The notes beneath the pieces are model-generated. The model had not been told where the DNA came from. It did no database searches and saw only the letters and a program-made list of their open reading frames with translations. DNA of 39,342 nucleotides from Thiobacillus denitrificans. GTDB taxonomy: Bacteria > Pseudomonadota > Gammaproteobacteria > Burkholderiales > Thiobacillaceae. The stretch lies in the NCBI GenBank assembly GCA_002424845.1, contig DILD01000038.1:411-39752 (forward strand). The letters run 5' to 3'. Of the stretch, positions 16,912-25,036 are shown piece by piece. Each line of letters begins with the position of its first letter. The stretch's first letter is position 1. The position numbers were made by a program, and so were the translations under genes.

Positions 16912-17988
16912 ATGTCTGCCACCCGAACTGACGATACCCGCATCGAACAAAGCGGCGAACTGCTCGCCCCGATGCAGATCATGCGCGAGTTGCGCGCCAA
17001 CGAAGCCGTGCACGCGCATGTGGCGGCCGCGCGCAGCGCCATCCATGACGTGTTGCGTGGGGCCGATGACCGCATGTTCATCGTGGTGGGTCCGTGCTCG
17101 ATTCACGACCCCGCCGCTGCGCTCGATTACGCACGCAAGCTGAAGCCGCTGGCCGATGAGCTGGCGCACGATCTCATCATCGTGATGCGGGTGTATTTCG
17201 AGAAGCCGCGTACTACCGTGGGCTGGAAGGGGCTGATCAACGACCCGCATCTGGACGAGAGTTTCGACATCAACGAAGGCCTGCGGCTGGCGCGGAAACT
17301 GTTGCTGGAAGTCAACGAAATCGGTTTGCCCTGTGCCACCGAATTCCTCGACCTGATCTCGCCGCAATACATTGCCGATCTGGTGAGTTGGGGGGCCATC
17401 GGCGCACGCACCACCGAATCGCAGTCGCACCGCCAACTGGCGTCCGGCCTGTCGTGCCCGGTGGGATTCAAGAACGGCACTGACGGTAGCCTCAGGATCG
17501 CAGTCGATGCGATCAAGGCGGCATCGGCGCGCCACCATTTCATTTCCATTACCAAGTCGGGTCATGTGGGCGTGTTCAGCACCTCCGGCAATGAGGATAC
17601 GCACGTGATCCTGCGTGGCGGCAAGGCGCCCAACTACGACGCGGCCAGCGTCGATCTGGCGTGTGGCGAACTGGCGTCCGCCGGTTTGCGCCAGCAACTG
17701 ATGATCGATTTCTCGCATGCCAATTCGAGCAAGCAGTATCAGCGTCAAATCGATGTTGGAGCGGATGTGGCGGCGCAAGTGGCGGGCGGCGATGCCCGCA
17801 TCATCGGCGCGATGATTGAAAGCCATTTGAATGCGGGTCGCCAGGATCTGGTCGAAGGCCAGCCGCTGGAATATGCCAAATCGATTACTGACGCCTGCAT
17901 CGGTTGGGACGACACGCCGCCACTGCTGCGGATGTTGGCCGATGCGGTGAAAAAACGCCGCCTGACCGTTCCGGCGGACGAGGAATAG
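16912..17988 (+). CDS. aroF: 3-deoxy-7-phosphoheptulonate (DAHP) synthase, class I
   Basis: 358 residues, full length. It condenses PEP with erythrose 4-phosphate in the first step of aromatic amino acid synthesis. Visible motifs are VVGPCSIHDP (about 58-67), FEKPRTTVGWKGLINDP (about 97-113, PEP/metal site), IGARTTESQSHRQLASG and DFSHANSSKQ near the C-terminus. The class I sequence is of the AroF/AroG/AroH type; which amino acid inhibits the enzyme cannot be read with confidence. The ATG at 16912 is used, with GGAG upstream, since the frame further upstream runs through the terminator. The leader predicts control by phenylalanine at the transcript level. Confidence 0.95.
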   Translation: MSATRTDDTRIEQSGELLAPMQIMRELRANEAVHAHVAAARSAIHDVLRGADDRMFIVVGPCSIHDPAAALDYARKLKPLADELAHDLIIVMRVYFEKPRTTVGWKGLINDPHLDESFDINEGLRLARKLLLEVNEIGLPCATEFLDLISPQYIADLVSWGAIGARTTESQSHRQLASGLSCPVGFKNGTDGSLRIAVDAIKAASARHHFISITKSGHVGVFSTSGNEDTHVILRGGKAPNYDAASVDLACGELASAGLRQQLMIDFSHANSSKQYQRQIDVGADVAAQVAGGDARIIGAMIESHLNAGRQDLVEGQPLEYAKSITDACIGWDDTPPLLRMLADAVKKRRLTVPADEE

Positions 17989-17993
17989 GCTTC

Positions 17994-18015
17994 CATCCGG
18001 GATAACCCGGATGTT
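17994..18015 (+). terminator. Probable aroF terminator
   Basis: CATCCGGG (17994-18001) pairs with CCCGGATG (18006-18013) around ATAA, 6 bp after the aroF stop. The following TTGTAT is only a weak T-tract, so efficiency is uncertain. Confidence 0.6.
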
Positions 18016-18167
18016 GTATGAATTGACGCGCGCCCTCGCTGGTCTTTTGCCTGATAGAAAAATTTTGTTCAGTCGGCCGTATGAATCACTACGGCGCTCC
18101 TTCTCAAAGCTTCCCTATCAATCAAAATCCTGCGCGATCATCACGCGAATTCATACAGCATCCGGGT

Positions 18168-18173
18168 TAAAAT
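18168..18173 (+). promoter_or_regulatory. -10 element of the SRP RNA gene
   Basis: TAAAAT lies 7 bp before the inferred 5' end of the SRP RNA, followed by a GC-rich ACACGCGG discriminator of the kind seen on stable-RNA promoters. No good -35 is seen at the right distance. Confidence 0.5.
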
Positions 18174-18179
18174 ACACGC

Positions 18180-18273
18180 GGCGGGTCTCCCCGCATGGCT
18201 AGGTCGTGAATCGGGTCAGGTCCGGAAGGAAGCAGCCCCAGCGATCGATGCCAGTGCCGGGGTAAGGCTCGCC
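18180..18273 (+). ncRNA. ffs: Signal recognition particle RNA, small bacterial (4.5S) type
   Basis: The invariant apical core GGTCAGGTCCGGAAGGAAGC is present at 18214-18233. It is followed on the 3' side by the partner strand containing GCCAGTGCCGGGG. The 5' end GGCGGGTC pairs with GGCTCGCC (18266-18273) with two wobbles, closing the hairpin and setting the ends to within a few bases. The RNA binds Ffh and targets nascent membrane proteins. It lies upstream of dnaX in the same direction, a common placement. The extreme 3' end overlaps by two bases the left arm of a long inverted repeat. Confidence 0.95.
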
Positions 18274-18454
18274 ATTCCCGGCTGCATTGGGGCGGAGACT
18301 GCGTTGTCGCGCCTTACCCGCAGGGGGTAGGCCGTGGTTGTAGAGACGCTGAAGCGTCAACAACCACGCACTGCCGTACTTTATGTACCCCAAGGGGCAT
18401 AAATACTGTCTGCGGCGCTCCGCCTTGCCTCCACCCCAGTGCAGCCAGGAATGG
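18272..18454. repeat. 183-bp palindromic multi-hairpin element between ffs and dnaX
   Basis: Outer 26-nt arms at 18272-18297 and 18429-18454 are inverted repeats matching at 23 of 26 positions; the three differences are transitions. Inside lie four further hairpins. 18311-18332 is GCCTTACCC with GGGGTAGGC. 18333-18368 is CGTGGTTGT with ACAACCACG, plus inner GACGC with GCGTC. 18380-18403 is TTTATG with CATAAA and inner CCC with GGG. 18412-18423 is GCGG with CCGC. Counting G-U pairs, the minus-strand transcript closes 25 of 26 outer pairs and the plus strand 24. It could be a miniature mobile element or a branched structured RNA. No coding potential is seen. Confidence 0.75.
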
Positions 18455-18475
18455 TTCCCGCCCTTTACATAAACC

Positions 18476-20182
18476 ATGACTGATCTCTTTGGCGACTCTG
18501 CTTCCCCCGCACTTGCGCTGGCGCGCAAGTGGCGGCCGCGTGCGTTTGCCGACCTCAAGGGACAGGAACATGTGGTTCAGGCGCTGTCCAATGCGCTGAC
18601 GCAGGGCCGTCTGCACCATGCCTATCTGCTGACAGGGACGCGCGGCGTGGGCAAAACCACGCTGGCACGCATCCTGGCCAAATGTCTCAATTGTGAAACC
18701 GGTGTGACCAGTACGCCGTGCGGCACCTGCTCGGCTTGCGTTCAGATCGACGCCGGGCGCTTCGTTGACCTGCTGGAACTGGATGCCGCATCCAATACCG
18801 GCGTGGAAAACATGCGTGAGGTGCTCGATAACGCACAGTACGCGCCGACGGTCGGACGCTACAAGGTCTACATCATTGACGAAGTGCACATGTTGTCGAA
18901 ACCGGCATTCAATTCCATGCTGAAAACGCTGGAAGAGCCGCCCGCGCATGTGAAGTTCATCCTCGCCACCACCGACCCGCAGAAGATCCCGGTGACGGTT
19001 CTGTCGCGCTGTCTGCAGTTCAACCTCAAGCCGATGCCTCCCGCACTGGTGGCGCAACATCTGGGCGAGGTGCTGGAACAGGAGCATGTCGCCTGCGAAC
19101 CGGCAGCGCTGAATCTGCTTGCCCGTGCGGCTGCCGGCAGCATGCGTGACGCGCTGTCGCTGACCGATCAGGCGATTGCCTTCGGGGGGGGCGCGGTGGA
19201 GGCCGCTGCGGTGGAGGCCATGCTGGGCACGGTCAGGCGCGATTATCTGTTCGATTTACTTGATGCATTGGCGGCTCAGAATGGCGATGCCTTGCTGGTG
19301 CAAGCGCGCCAGATGGCCGAGTCGGGCATTGCGTTCGACGCTGCATTGCAGGACCTGGGCAATCTGTTGACTCAGTTGGCCTTGCTGCTGCATGCGCCTG
19401 GCGTGACAGAGGCCTCCACTGATAGCGAGCGTATGCAGGCCGCCGCTGCGCAGCTGGATGTCGAAACCGTGCAGTTATATTACCAGATCGCACTTAACGG
19501 CCGTCGTGACCTGCCGTATGCCCCGGATGAGTTTTCCGGATTCTGCATGACGCTGTTGCGCATGCTGGCCTTTGCGCCTGACGCGGGGGGGAACATGCCG
19601 CGTGCGCTTGCCACGAATCGGGCCGCCCCCGCCCCCCGCGTGTCCCCGGTGGCGCATGCCGAATCTGCGCCGGCAGCACCTTCCGAGCCGCCTCGTTCGC
19701 CCGAGCCGCCGGTTATGGAGGCCGCGCCGGCACAACCCGTTGCTGCGACGCCGGAACCGGCCATCCTGGTTGCACGCGAATTCTCGCCGCCTGCGGCCTG
19801 GGACTGGCTGGCGGTCGTCGCCGAATTGCGCCTTGGCGGCATGGCCAAAATGCTGGCCGATCATTGCGAGCTCGTGTCTCAGGCGGGCGACGGGGTAACG
19901 CTGCGGGTGGGTGAGGCAGACAAGCATCTGCTCGATCGAACCTATCAGGACAAGCTGGTCGCTGCGTTACACGACAAGTATGGCGCGAGCCTCAAGGTGA
20001 TGTTCGAAATTGGCGCAGCGGCCGAGCAAACACCGCAGCAGGTGCGCACACGTATCAAGGAGGCGCGCCAGGCTGAAGCCGTGGCCGCTATCGAGTCGGA
20101 CCCATTTGTGCGTGAGTTGGTCGATCAGTTGGGTGGCCAAATCGACGCCTCAACCATACAGCCTTTAGGAGAATCAACATGA
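18476..20182 (+). CDS. dnaX: DNA polymerase III subunit gamma/tau
   Basis: 568 residues. It is the clamp-loader ATPase and replisome organiser. The AAA+ domain has Walker A GTRGVGKTT (54-62), the zinc module C-L-N-C...C-G-T-C-S-A-C (70-88), the DEVHMLS box near 137 and the SRC sensor near 177. A Pro/Ala-rich linker spans about 375-435, and the C-terminal tau region binds polymerase alpha. The G8 (19184-19191) and G7 (19585-19591) tracts do not give a short gamma product by frameshifting. No good ribosome-binding site is visible before the ATG, which follows a palindromic element by 21 bp. It overlaps ybaB by 4 bp. Confidence 0.95.
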   Translation: MTDLFGDSASPALALARKWRPRAFADLKGQEHVVQALSNALTQGRLHHAYLLTGTRGVGKTTLARILAKCLNCETGVTSTPCGTCSACVQIDAGRFVDLLELDAASNTGVENMREVLDNAQYAPTVGRYKVYIIDEVHMLSKPAFNSMLKTLEEPPAHVKFILATTDPQKIPVTVLSRCLQFNLKPMPPALVAQHLGEVLEQEHVACEPAALNLLARAAAGSMRDALSLTDQAIAFGGGAVEAAAVEAMLGTVRRDYLFDLLDALAAQNGDALLVQARQMAESGIAFDAALQDLGNLLTQLALLLHAPGVTEASTDSERMQAAAAQLDVETVQLYYQIALNGRRDLPYAPDEFSGFCMTLLRMLAFAPDAGGNMPRALATNRAAPAPRVSPVAHAESAPAAPSEPPRSPEPPVMEAAPAQPVAATPEPAILVAREFSPPAAWDWLAVVAELRLGGMAKMLADHCELVSQAGDGVTLRVGEADKHLLDRTYQDKLVAALHDKYGASLKVMFEIGAAAEQTPQQVRTRIKEARQAEAVAAIESDPFVRELVDQLGGQIDASTIQPLGEST

Positions 20183-20505
20183 TGAAGGGCGGCATCGGTA
20201 ACATGATGAAGCAGGTTCAGCAGATGCAGGACAACATGGCCAAAATGCAGGCCAAGCTGGCTGAAATCGAAATTGAAGGCGCCAGCGGCGCTGGCATGGT
20301 CAAAGTGGTGATGACCTGCAAACATGACGTGCGGCGTGTCACCATTGATCCCAGCCTCATGAGCGATGACAGGGAAATGCTCGAAGATTTGGTTGCTGCC
20401 GCCATGAACGATGCTGTGCGCAAGGTTGAGTCCACCGTGCAGGAAAAAATGGCGAGTGTGACTGCCGGGCTGCCGATTCCCCCCGGGATGAAGCTGCCGT
20501 TCTGA
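20179..20505 (+). CDS. ybaB: YbaB/EbfC family nucleoid-associated protein
   Basis: 108 residues. A Met-rich amphipathic N-terminus (MMKGGIGNMMKQVQQMQDNMAKMQAKL) precedes the conserved VTIDPSLMSDDREMLEDLVAAAMNDA block (about 55-80) and the PPGMKLPF tail. It binds DNA as a dimer and is nearly always between dnaX and recR. AGGAGA lies upstream, and ATGA overlaps the dnaX stop, which points to translational coupling. Confidence 0.95.
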   Translation: MMKGGIGNMMKQVQQMQDNMAKMQAKLAEIEIEGASGAGMVKVVMTCKHDVRRVTIDPSLMSDDREMLEDLVAAAMNDAVRKVESTVQEKMASVTAGLPIPPGMKLPF

Positions 20506-20506
20506 C

Positions 20507-21100
20507 GTGCAACCTGCCGCACTCGACAATCTGATCGCTGCTTTGCGTGTGCTGCCAGGGGTTGGCCCCAAGTCGGCCGCACGCATGGCTTATCATTTGC
20601 TGCAGCGAGACCGACGCGGGGCCGAGGCACTGGCGGATGCGCTGCATCATGCGCTGACGCATCTGCATCACTGCCGTTTGTGCAACAACTTCTCCGAGGT
20701 GGAGGTGTGCGAGGTCTGTGCCAGTTCGCGGCGAGACAAGCGGCAACTGGCAGTCGTCGAAATGCCGGCCGACTTCAACATGATGGAGGCCACACAGAGT
20801 TTCGACGGGCTCTATTTCGTGTTGATGGGGCGCCTCAGTCCGCTCGACGGCATCGGTCCGCGCGAGATTCATCTCGATCGCCTGATCAGCCGCGCACTCG
20901 ACGGCGTGGTCGAGGAAGTGATCCTGGCAACCAACTTCACCCCCGAGGGCGAGGCGACGGCTCACACTATCGGGGAGTTGCTGAAGGCGCGTGGACTCAA
21001 GGTCAGCCGTCTGGCGCGCGGCGTGCCAGTGGGCGGCGAGCTGGAATACGTCGATAGCGGTACGCTGGCGCAGGCCGTGCGCGACCGGCGTGCCGTTTAA
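20507..21100 (+). CDS. recR: Recombination mediator RecR
   Basis: 197 residues. With RecF and RecO it loads RecA on gapped DNA. Visible are the helix-hairpin-helix LPGVGPKSAARMAYHLL (residues ~16-32), the four-cysteine zinc site C-R-L-C...C-E-V-C (56-71), and the Toprim domain with VVEMPADFNMME and ATNFTPEGEATA. The start is GTG at 20507, one base after the ybaB stop. Confidence 0.96.
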   Translation: MQPAALDNLIAALRVLPGVGPKSAARMAYHLLQRDRRGAEALADALHHALTHLHHCRLCNNFSEVEVCEVCASSRRDKRQLAVVEMPADFNMMEATQSFDGLYFVLMGRLSPLDGIGPREIHLDRLISRALDGVVEEVILATNFTPEGEATAHTIGELLKARGLKVSRLARGVPVGGELEYVDSGTLAQAVRDRRAV

Positions 21101-21118
21101 TGCTGTGATCGCGAACTG

Positions 21119-21124
21119 TATAAA
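21119..21124 (+). promoter_or_regulatory. Possible -10 element ahead of purB
   Basis: TATAAA lies 25 bp upstream of the purB start in the 48-bp gap after recR. The hexamer at the -35 distance (TTTAAT, 21096-21101) is poor, so a separate purB promoter is only suggested. Confidence 0.35.
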
Positions 21125-21148
21125 ACTGAAACGAATTCGGATGAAATC

Positions 21149-22519
21149 ATGGAACTGACCGCACTGACTGCCCTTTCTCCGCTCGATGGACGCTACGGCA
21201 CCAAGACCGTCGCGTTGCGCGATTTTTTCAGCGAGTACGCGCTGATCAAATACCGTGTCATTGTCGAGATCGAATGGCTCAAGGCGCTGGCCAACGCGCC
21301 GGGGATTGACGAGGTTCTGGTATTGTCCCGCGAGGCCATTGCGTTGCTCGACGGCATCGCGGACACGTTCTCGGTAGCCGATGCCGGGCGTGTGAAAGCG
21401 ATCGAGGCGACCACGAATCATGACGTCAAGGCGGTGGAATACTTTCTCAAGGAAAAAACGAAATCGAACGCCGAAATCGCCGCGATTTCCGAGTTCATTC
21501 ACTTTGCCTGCACGTCGGAGGACATCAACAATATTTCGCATGCGTTGATGCTGAAGGGGGCCCGCGATGCCGTGCTGCTTCCTGCGCTGGAAAAGATCAT
21601 CGTTCGTCTGACCGAGCTGGCCCATGAGCTGGCCGATCTGCCTATGCTGTCGCGTACCCACGGCCAGCCTGCTTCTCCCACAACGGTGGGCAAGGAGCTC
21701 GCCAACGTCGTCTATCGTTTGCGCCGCGCGTGGGATGCCATCGGCGCGACCGAACTGATGGGTAAAGTCAATGGCGCGGTCGGCAACTACAACGCTCATC
21801 TGTCCGCCTACCCCGAAGTCGACTGGGAGGACTTTGCACGCACGTTTGTGACCGAGCTTGGGCTCACGTTCAATCCGTATACCATCCAGATCGAGCCACA
21901 CGATGCCATGGCCGAGCTGTATGACGCCATTGCACGTACCAACACCATCCTGATCGACTTCAATCGCGATATCTGGGGCTACATCTCGGTCGGCTACTTC
22001 AAGCAGAAGGTCAAGGAAGGCGAAGTCGGGTCGTCCACAATGCCCCACAAGGTCAATCCGATTGATTTCGAGAACAGCGAGGGCAATCTGGGCCTGGCCA
22101 ATGCCGTGTTGCGCCATTTAGCGGAGAAACTGCCGATCTCGCGCTGGCAGCGTGATCTCACCGACTCCACCGTGCTGCGGAACATGGGGGTCGGCTTTGG
22201 ATACAGTCTCCTGGCCTATGAATCCTGCCTGCGCGGCCTGAGCAAGCTTGAAGCCAATCCGGTGGCTCTGGCAGCAGATCTGGATGCCAACTGGGAAGTG
22301 CTGGCCGAGCCGATCCAGACGGTGATGCGGCGTTATGGCGTCGCCAATCCCTACGAGCAGCTGAAAGCACTCACGCGCGGCAAGGCCGGCATGACGCGCG
22401 AGACGCTGCATGCCTTCGTCGATGGTCTGACGATTCCGGATGTCGAGAAAGCCCGCCTGAAAACCCTGACACCGGGTTCCTATACCGGAATGGCGGTTGA
22501 TCTGGCCAGGCAGATTTAG
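21149..22519 (+). CDS. purB: Adenylosuccinate lyase
   Basis: 456 residues, the long proteobacterial form. It cleaves SAICAR to AICAR and adenylosuccinate to AMP in purine synthesis. Visible motifs are SRTHGQPASPTTVGKEL (about 169-186), with the catalytic-region His, and the fumarase/aspartase-superfamily signature GSSTMPHKVNPIDFEN near residue 294, with its mobile-loop serine. An intact N-terminal LTALSPLDGRYG is typical. The thioredoxin-like gene follows 28 bp later. Confidence 0.96.
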   Translation: MELTALTALSPLDGRYGTKTVALRDFFSEYALIKYRVIVEIEWLKALANAPGIDEVLVLSREAIALLDGIADTFSVADAGRVKAIEATTNHDVKAVEYFLKEKTKSNAEIAAISEFIHFACTSEDINNISHALMLKGARDAVLLPALEKIIVRLTELAHELADLPMLSRTHGQPASPTTVGKELANVVYRLRRAWDAIGATELMGKVNGAVGNYNAHLSAYPEVDWEDFARTFVTELGLTFNPYTIQIEPHDAMAELYDAIARTNTILIDFNRDIWGYISVGYFKQKVKEGEVGSSTMPHKVNPIDFENSEGNLGLANAVLRHLAEKLPISRWQRDLTDSTVLRNMGVGFGYSLLAYESCLRGLSKLEANPVALAADLDANWEVLAEPIQTVMRRYGVANPYEQLKALTRGKAGMTRETLHAFVDGLTIPDVEKARLKTLTPGSYTGMAVDLARQI

Positions 22520-22546
22520 CCGGATGGATTGAAGTGGAGGCGCCAC

Positions 22547-23389
22547 ATGTCTGAACACGCGCTGGATGTTGGCCTGGATGACTTCATGCAACACGTCATC
22601 GAAGCATCGAAGCACCGCCCCGTGGTGGTCGACTTCTGGGCGCCCTGGTGCGGGCCGTGCAAGTCGCTCAAGCCGATCCTGGAAAAACTCGCAGCCGAAT
22701 ACGGGGGCAGGTTCGTGCTGGCCAAGGTCAACTCCGACGACAACCAGGAGCTTGCTGTGCGTTACGGTGTGCGCGGCATACCCAGCGTGAAGGTCTTTAT
22801 GGGGGGCGAGCCGGTTGACGAGTTTTCCGGCGCATTGCCGGAAAGCGAGGTTCGGGCCTTTCTCGATCGCCTGATTCCCGGGCCGGTTGATGAGATGCGC
22901 AAGCAGGCGGCCGGACAGCGTCTAGCAGGCGACACGGCTGGGGCGTTGCAGACACTGGCCGAGGCTTCAAGAGTCGATCCTGCGCATGCTGGCGTGCGGC
23001 TTGATGCGGCTGAAATCATGATCGAACTGGGCGAGGCGGACGAAGCCCGCCGTCTGCTTGCGGGGGTGTCGGACGATGCCGACCCGCGCGTACCGGCCTT
23101 GAAAGCACGACTGCAATTCATGAATGCGGCCGGAGAGGACGAGGCGGCGTTGCGTACGCGGGTGGCGGCAGACGGGAGCGATCTCGATGCACGACTGAAG
23201 CTTGCCAACTTGCTGGTTGCTTCCGGTCAACACGAGGCGGGCATGGAGCAGTTGATGGAAATTGTGCGTCTCGACCGTGGCTTCCAGGATGATGTCGGTC
23301 GAAAAACCCTGCTAAGCGTATTCGATTTGCTGGGCGGCTGCGAACTGGTGAGCCGTTACCGGCGGATACTGGCAAGCACGCTGTATTGA
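22547..23389 (+). CDS. cnoX: Thioredoxin-TPR co-chaperone, CnoX/YbbN-like
   Basis: 280 residues. The thioredoxin domain occupies residues ~1-110, with a complete WCGPC active site (34-38) and the GIPSVKVF cis-Pro region. A helical TPR-like domain (about 115-280) follows. CnoX holds and protects oxidised clients and hands them to GroEL/DnaK. E. coli CnoX has lost the redox site, so the intact CGPC here implies real disulfide chemistry. GGAGG lies upstream of the ATG at 22547, which is preferred over an ATG 18 bp earlier. It is probably co-transcribed with purB. Confidence 0.88.
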   Translation: MSEHALDVGLDDFMQHVIEASKHRPVVVDFWAPWCGPCKSLKPILEKLAAEYGGRFVLAKVNSDDNQELAVRYGVRGIPSVKVFMGGEPVDEFSGALPESEVRAFLDRLIPGPVDEMRKQAAGQRLAGDTAGALQTLAEASRVDPAHAGVRLDAAEIMIELGEADEARRLLAGVSDDADPRVPALKARLQFMNAAGEDEAALRTRVAADGSDLDARLKLANLLVASGQHEAGMEQLMEIVRLDRGFQDDVGRKTLLSVFDLLGGCELVSRYRRILASTLY

Positions 23390-23437
23390 ATATCCTTTGT
23401 TCATGCCGAGTGCATGGATGCACCCGGTTTCATTGAA

Positions 23438-23833
23438 TTACTCTCCGGCGTAGATCGAAACCGCGGCGATTTCCGCATCGCTGAGGCCCGACGCAGCCTG
23501 GCTCATTACGGCACTCTGCGCACCCAGTGTTTTTCCTGCGCGGTAGTCCTGCAATTTCTGCTGCATCGCGACCCGTGTCAGTCCCTTAAGGGCAGGATTA
23601 GTGCCTATCCCCTGCCCCAGGTCGCCATGGCAGGCCACGCACTTTGCTGTATACACATCGAGCCCGTAAGGCTGGGATTCCGGCGGTAGCGCGGCCAATA
23701 CGTCAGCGGGGTGCGGCAGGCTGGACACATCAGATGTCGCCGGTGATGCATGTTCGTCGGGGGGGCTGGTATCACCACAGGCGGCAAGCGTGGCCAGCAC
23801 AAACAGACACGCGCCGAAAAGGGCTGATTTCAT
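23438..23833 (-). CDS. Class I cytochrome c lipoprotein
   Basis: 131 residues. A lipoprotein signal peptide ends in L-A-A-C (Cys19), so the mature protein would be lipid-anchored in the periplasm. A ~40-residue Pro/Ser/Ala-rich linker leads to a small mono-haem domain with Cys65-x-x-Cys68-His69 (CVACH) and a probable Met ligand in QSAVMSQ. The GLSDAEIAAVSIYAGE ending is typical of c553/c4-like domains. The electron partner is unknown. GGAGAG lies upstream. It is convergent with cnoX; a GTGCAT/ATGCAC hairpin (23410-23423) lies between the two stops. Confidence 0.88.
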   Translation of the reverse strand: MKSALFGACLFVLATLAACGDTSPPDEHASPATSDVSSLPHPADVLAALPPESQPYGLDVYTAKCVACHGDLGQGIGTNPALKGLTRVAMQQKLQDYRAGKTLGAQSAVMSQAASGLSDAEIAAVSIYAGE

Positions 23834-23904
23834 GACAAGCTCTCCTGAAATGGAATGTGGGGACAGGCAAAAACCCGGGCAGTCACGATTCTGTCATAGT
23901 TTGC

Positions 23905-24465
23905 TTACTCAATGGCCTGATAGCGGACCTCGATGATTTCCACTTCGCGGCGCCCGTCCGGTGTCAGCACGCTAACGGTGTCACCTTCACGTGCTTTCAG
24001 CAGTGCGCGCGCCATTGGCGAGATCCAGGCAATGCGGCCGCGTCCGGCATCGGCCTCGTCAATACCGACGATGGCATAGGTGGATTCGCTGCCGTCCCGG
24101 TCTGCGACGGTGACCGTAGCCCCAAAAAAAACCTGATCGGTGTTTGCACGGGTGGCCGGGTCGACCACTTCGGCGTGTTCCAGCCGCTTGGACAGGAAAC
24201 GGATGCGCCGATCGACTTCACGCAGACGTTTCTTGCCGTAGATATAGTCGCCGTTTTCCGAGCGGTCGCCATTACTCGCCGCCCAGGAGATGGTTTCCAC
24301 CAGCTTGGGGCGCTCGACCTTCCACAGCTGGTTGAACTCGGCGTCGAGCTGGGCGTAGCCGGCCGGCGTCATGTAATTCTTCGAGCCGGCGGGCAACGCG
24401 GGGGCGGCGACATCGTCCTCATCGGCGTCGGGTGCGTCGGATTCCTTGACGAAGGCTTTGTTCAT
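23905..24465 (-). CDS. greB: Transcription elongation factor GreB
   Basis: 186 residues. It stimulates transcript cleavage by backtracked RNA polymerase. The coiled-coil N-domain is clear: YMTPAGYAQLDAEFNQLW (about 31-48) and WAASNGDRSENGDYIYGKKRLREVDRRIRFL (about 62-92), carrying the acidic tip D-R-S-E-N. The C-domain has VFFGATV and SPMARALLKAREGD. A ~30-residue acidic N-terminal extension is, from recall, common in betaproteobacterial GreB. The ATG at 24465 has only a weak ribosome-binding site. It follows the PNPOx-like gene by 19 bp, so it is the last gene of a long minus-strand chain. Confidence 0.92.
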   Translation of the reverse strand: MNKAFVKESDAPDADEDDVAAPALPAGSKNYMTPAGYAQLDAEFNQLWKVERPKLVETISWAASNGDRSENGDYIYGKKRLREVDRRIRFLSKRLEHAEVVDPATRANTDQVFFGATVTVADRDGSESTYAIVGIDEADAGRGRIAWISPMARALLKAREGDTVSVLTPDGRREVEIIEVRYQAIE

Positions 24466-24484
24466 CGTGGAATCAGGGTGCGCA

Positions 24485-25036
24485 TCATGGTGTTTTCTCC
24501 AGCAGCCCGGTGGGCAGGCCGTCGATGCTGACCTGGTTTTTCTCGCGCCAGTAGTCGAGCAGGCCTGCCGGCCCCTTCTTCTCGGCCCAGCGCGCCAGCG
24601 TGTCGCGCTCGCCTGCATAGGTGAATTTCGGCACCGCATAGCCGCACGAAGTTTGCACCGATTCGACGTCGAGCACGATGAGCTGGCGCTCGCCCGGGCA
24701 GTCCGCGAAGTGGCGGCGCAGCCCGTCCCATTCGGCATCTTCCCGCAGCACCACGCGGCCCCGCCCATACAGGCGCAGGATCAGCGGGTCGGCGTCGAAA
24801 CTGCAGACCATCAGGGTCATGCGGCCGTCGTGCCTGAGGTGCGCCGCGGTTTCGTTGCCGCTGCCGGTCAGATCGAGGTAGGCGATGCGCGTATCCGATA
24901 GCACGCGCAGGGTGTCCATGCCCTTGGGCGACAGGTTGAGGCGGCTGTCGGCGGTGCCGGTGGCCGTGAAAAACAGCTTCTGCGCGGCGATGAAGGCGCG
25001 CTGGCGGGCGTCGAGTCCGGAATAAAAACGCGCCAT
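24485..25036 (-). CDS. Pyridoxamine 5'-phosphate oxidase family (FMN-binding split-barrel) protein
   Basis: 183 residues. A split-barrel domain of the PNPOx-like class begins MARFYSGLDARQRAFIAAQKLFF, with LNLSPKGMDTLRVL (about 34-47), VCSFDADPLILRLYGRGRVV (about 77-96) and VQTSCGYAVPKFTYAGER. Members bind FMN, F420 or haem; this subgroup has no assigned reaction, so vitamin B6 oxidation should not be assumed. Its ATG overlaps the stop of the LON-domain gene (TGATG), which implies coupled translation. Confidence 0.85.
   Translation of the reverse strand: MARFYSGLDARQRAFIAAQKLFFTATGTADSRLNLSPKGMDTLRVLSDTRIAYLDLTGSGNETAAHLRHDGRMTLMVCSFDADPLILRLYGRGRVVLREDAEWDGLRRHFADCPGERQLIVLDVESVQTSCGYAVPKFTYAGERDTLARWAEKKGPAGLLDYWREKNQVSIDGLPTGLLEKTP

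Noticed and set aside
19184..19591. G8 and G7 tracts in dnaX as programmed frameshift sites making gamma
   Set aside because: The first lies too early, inside the AAA+ domain. Slippage at the second in either direction runs on for about 100 or more codons rather than ending soon, so no gamma-sized product results.
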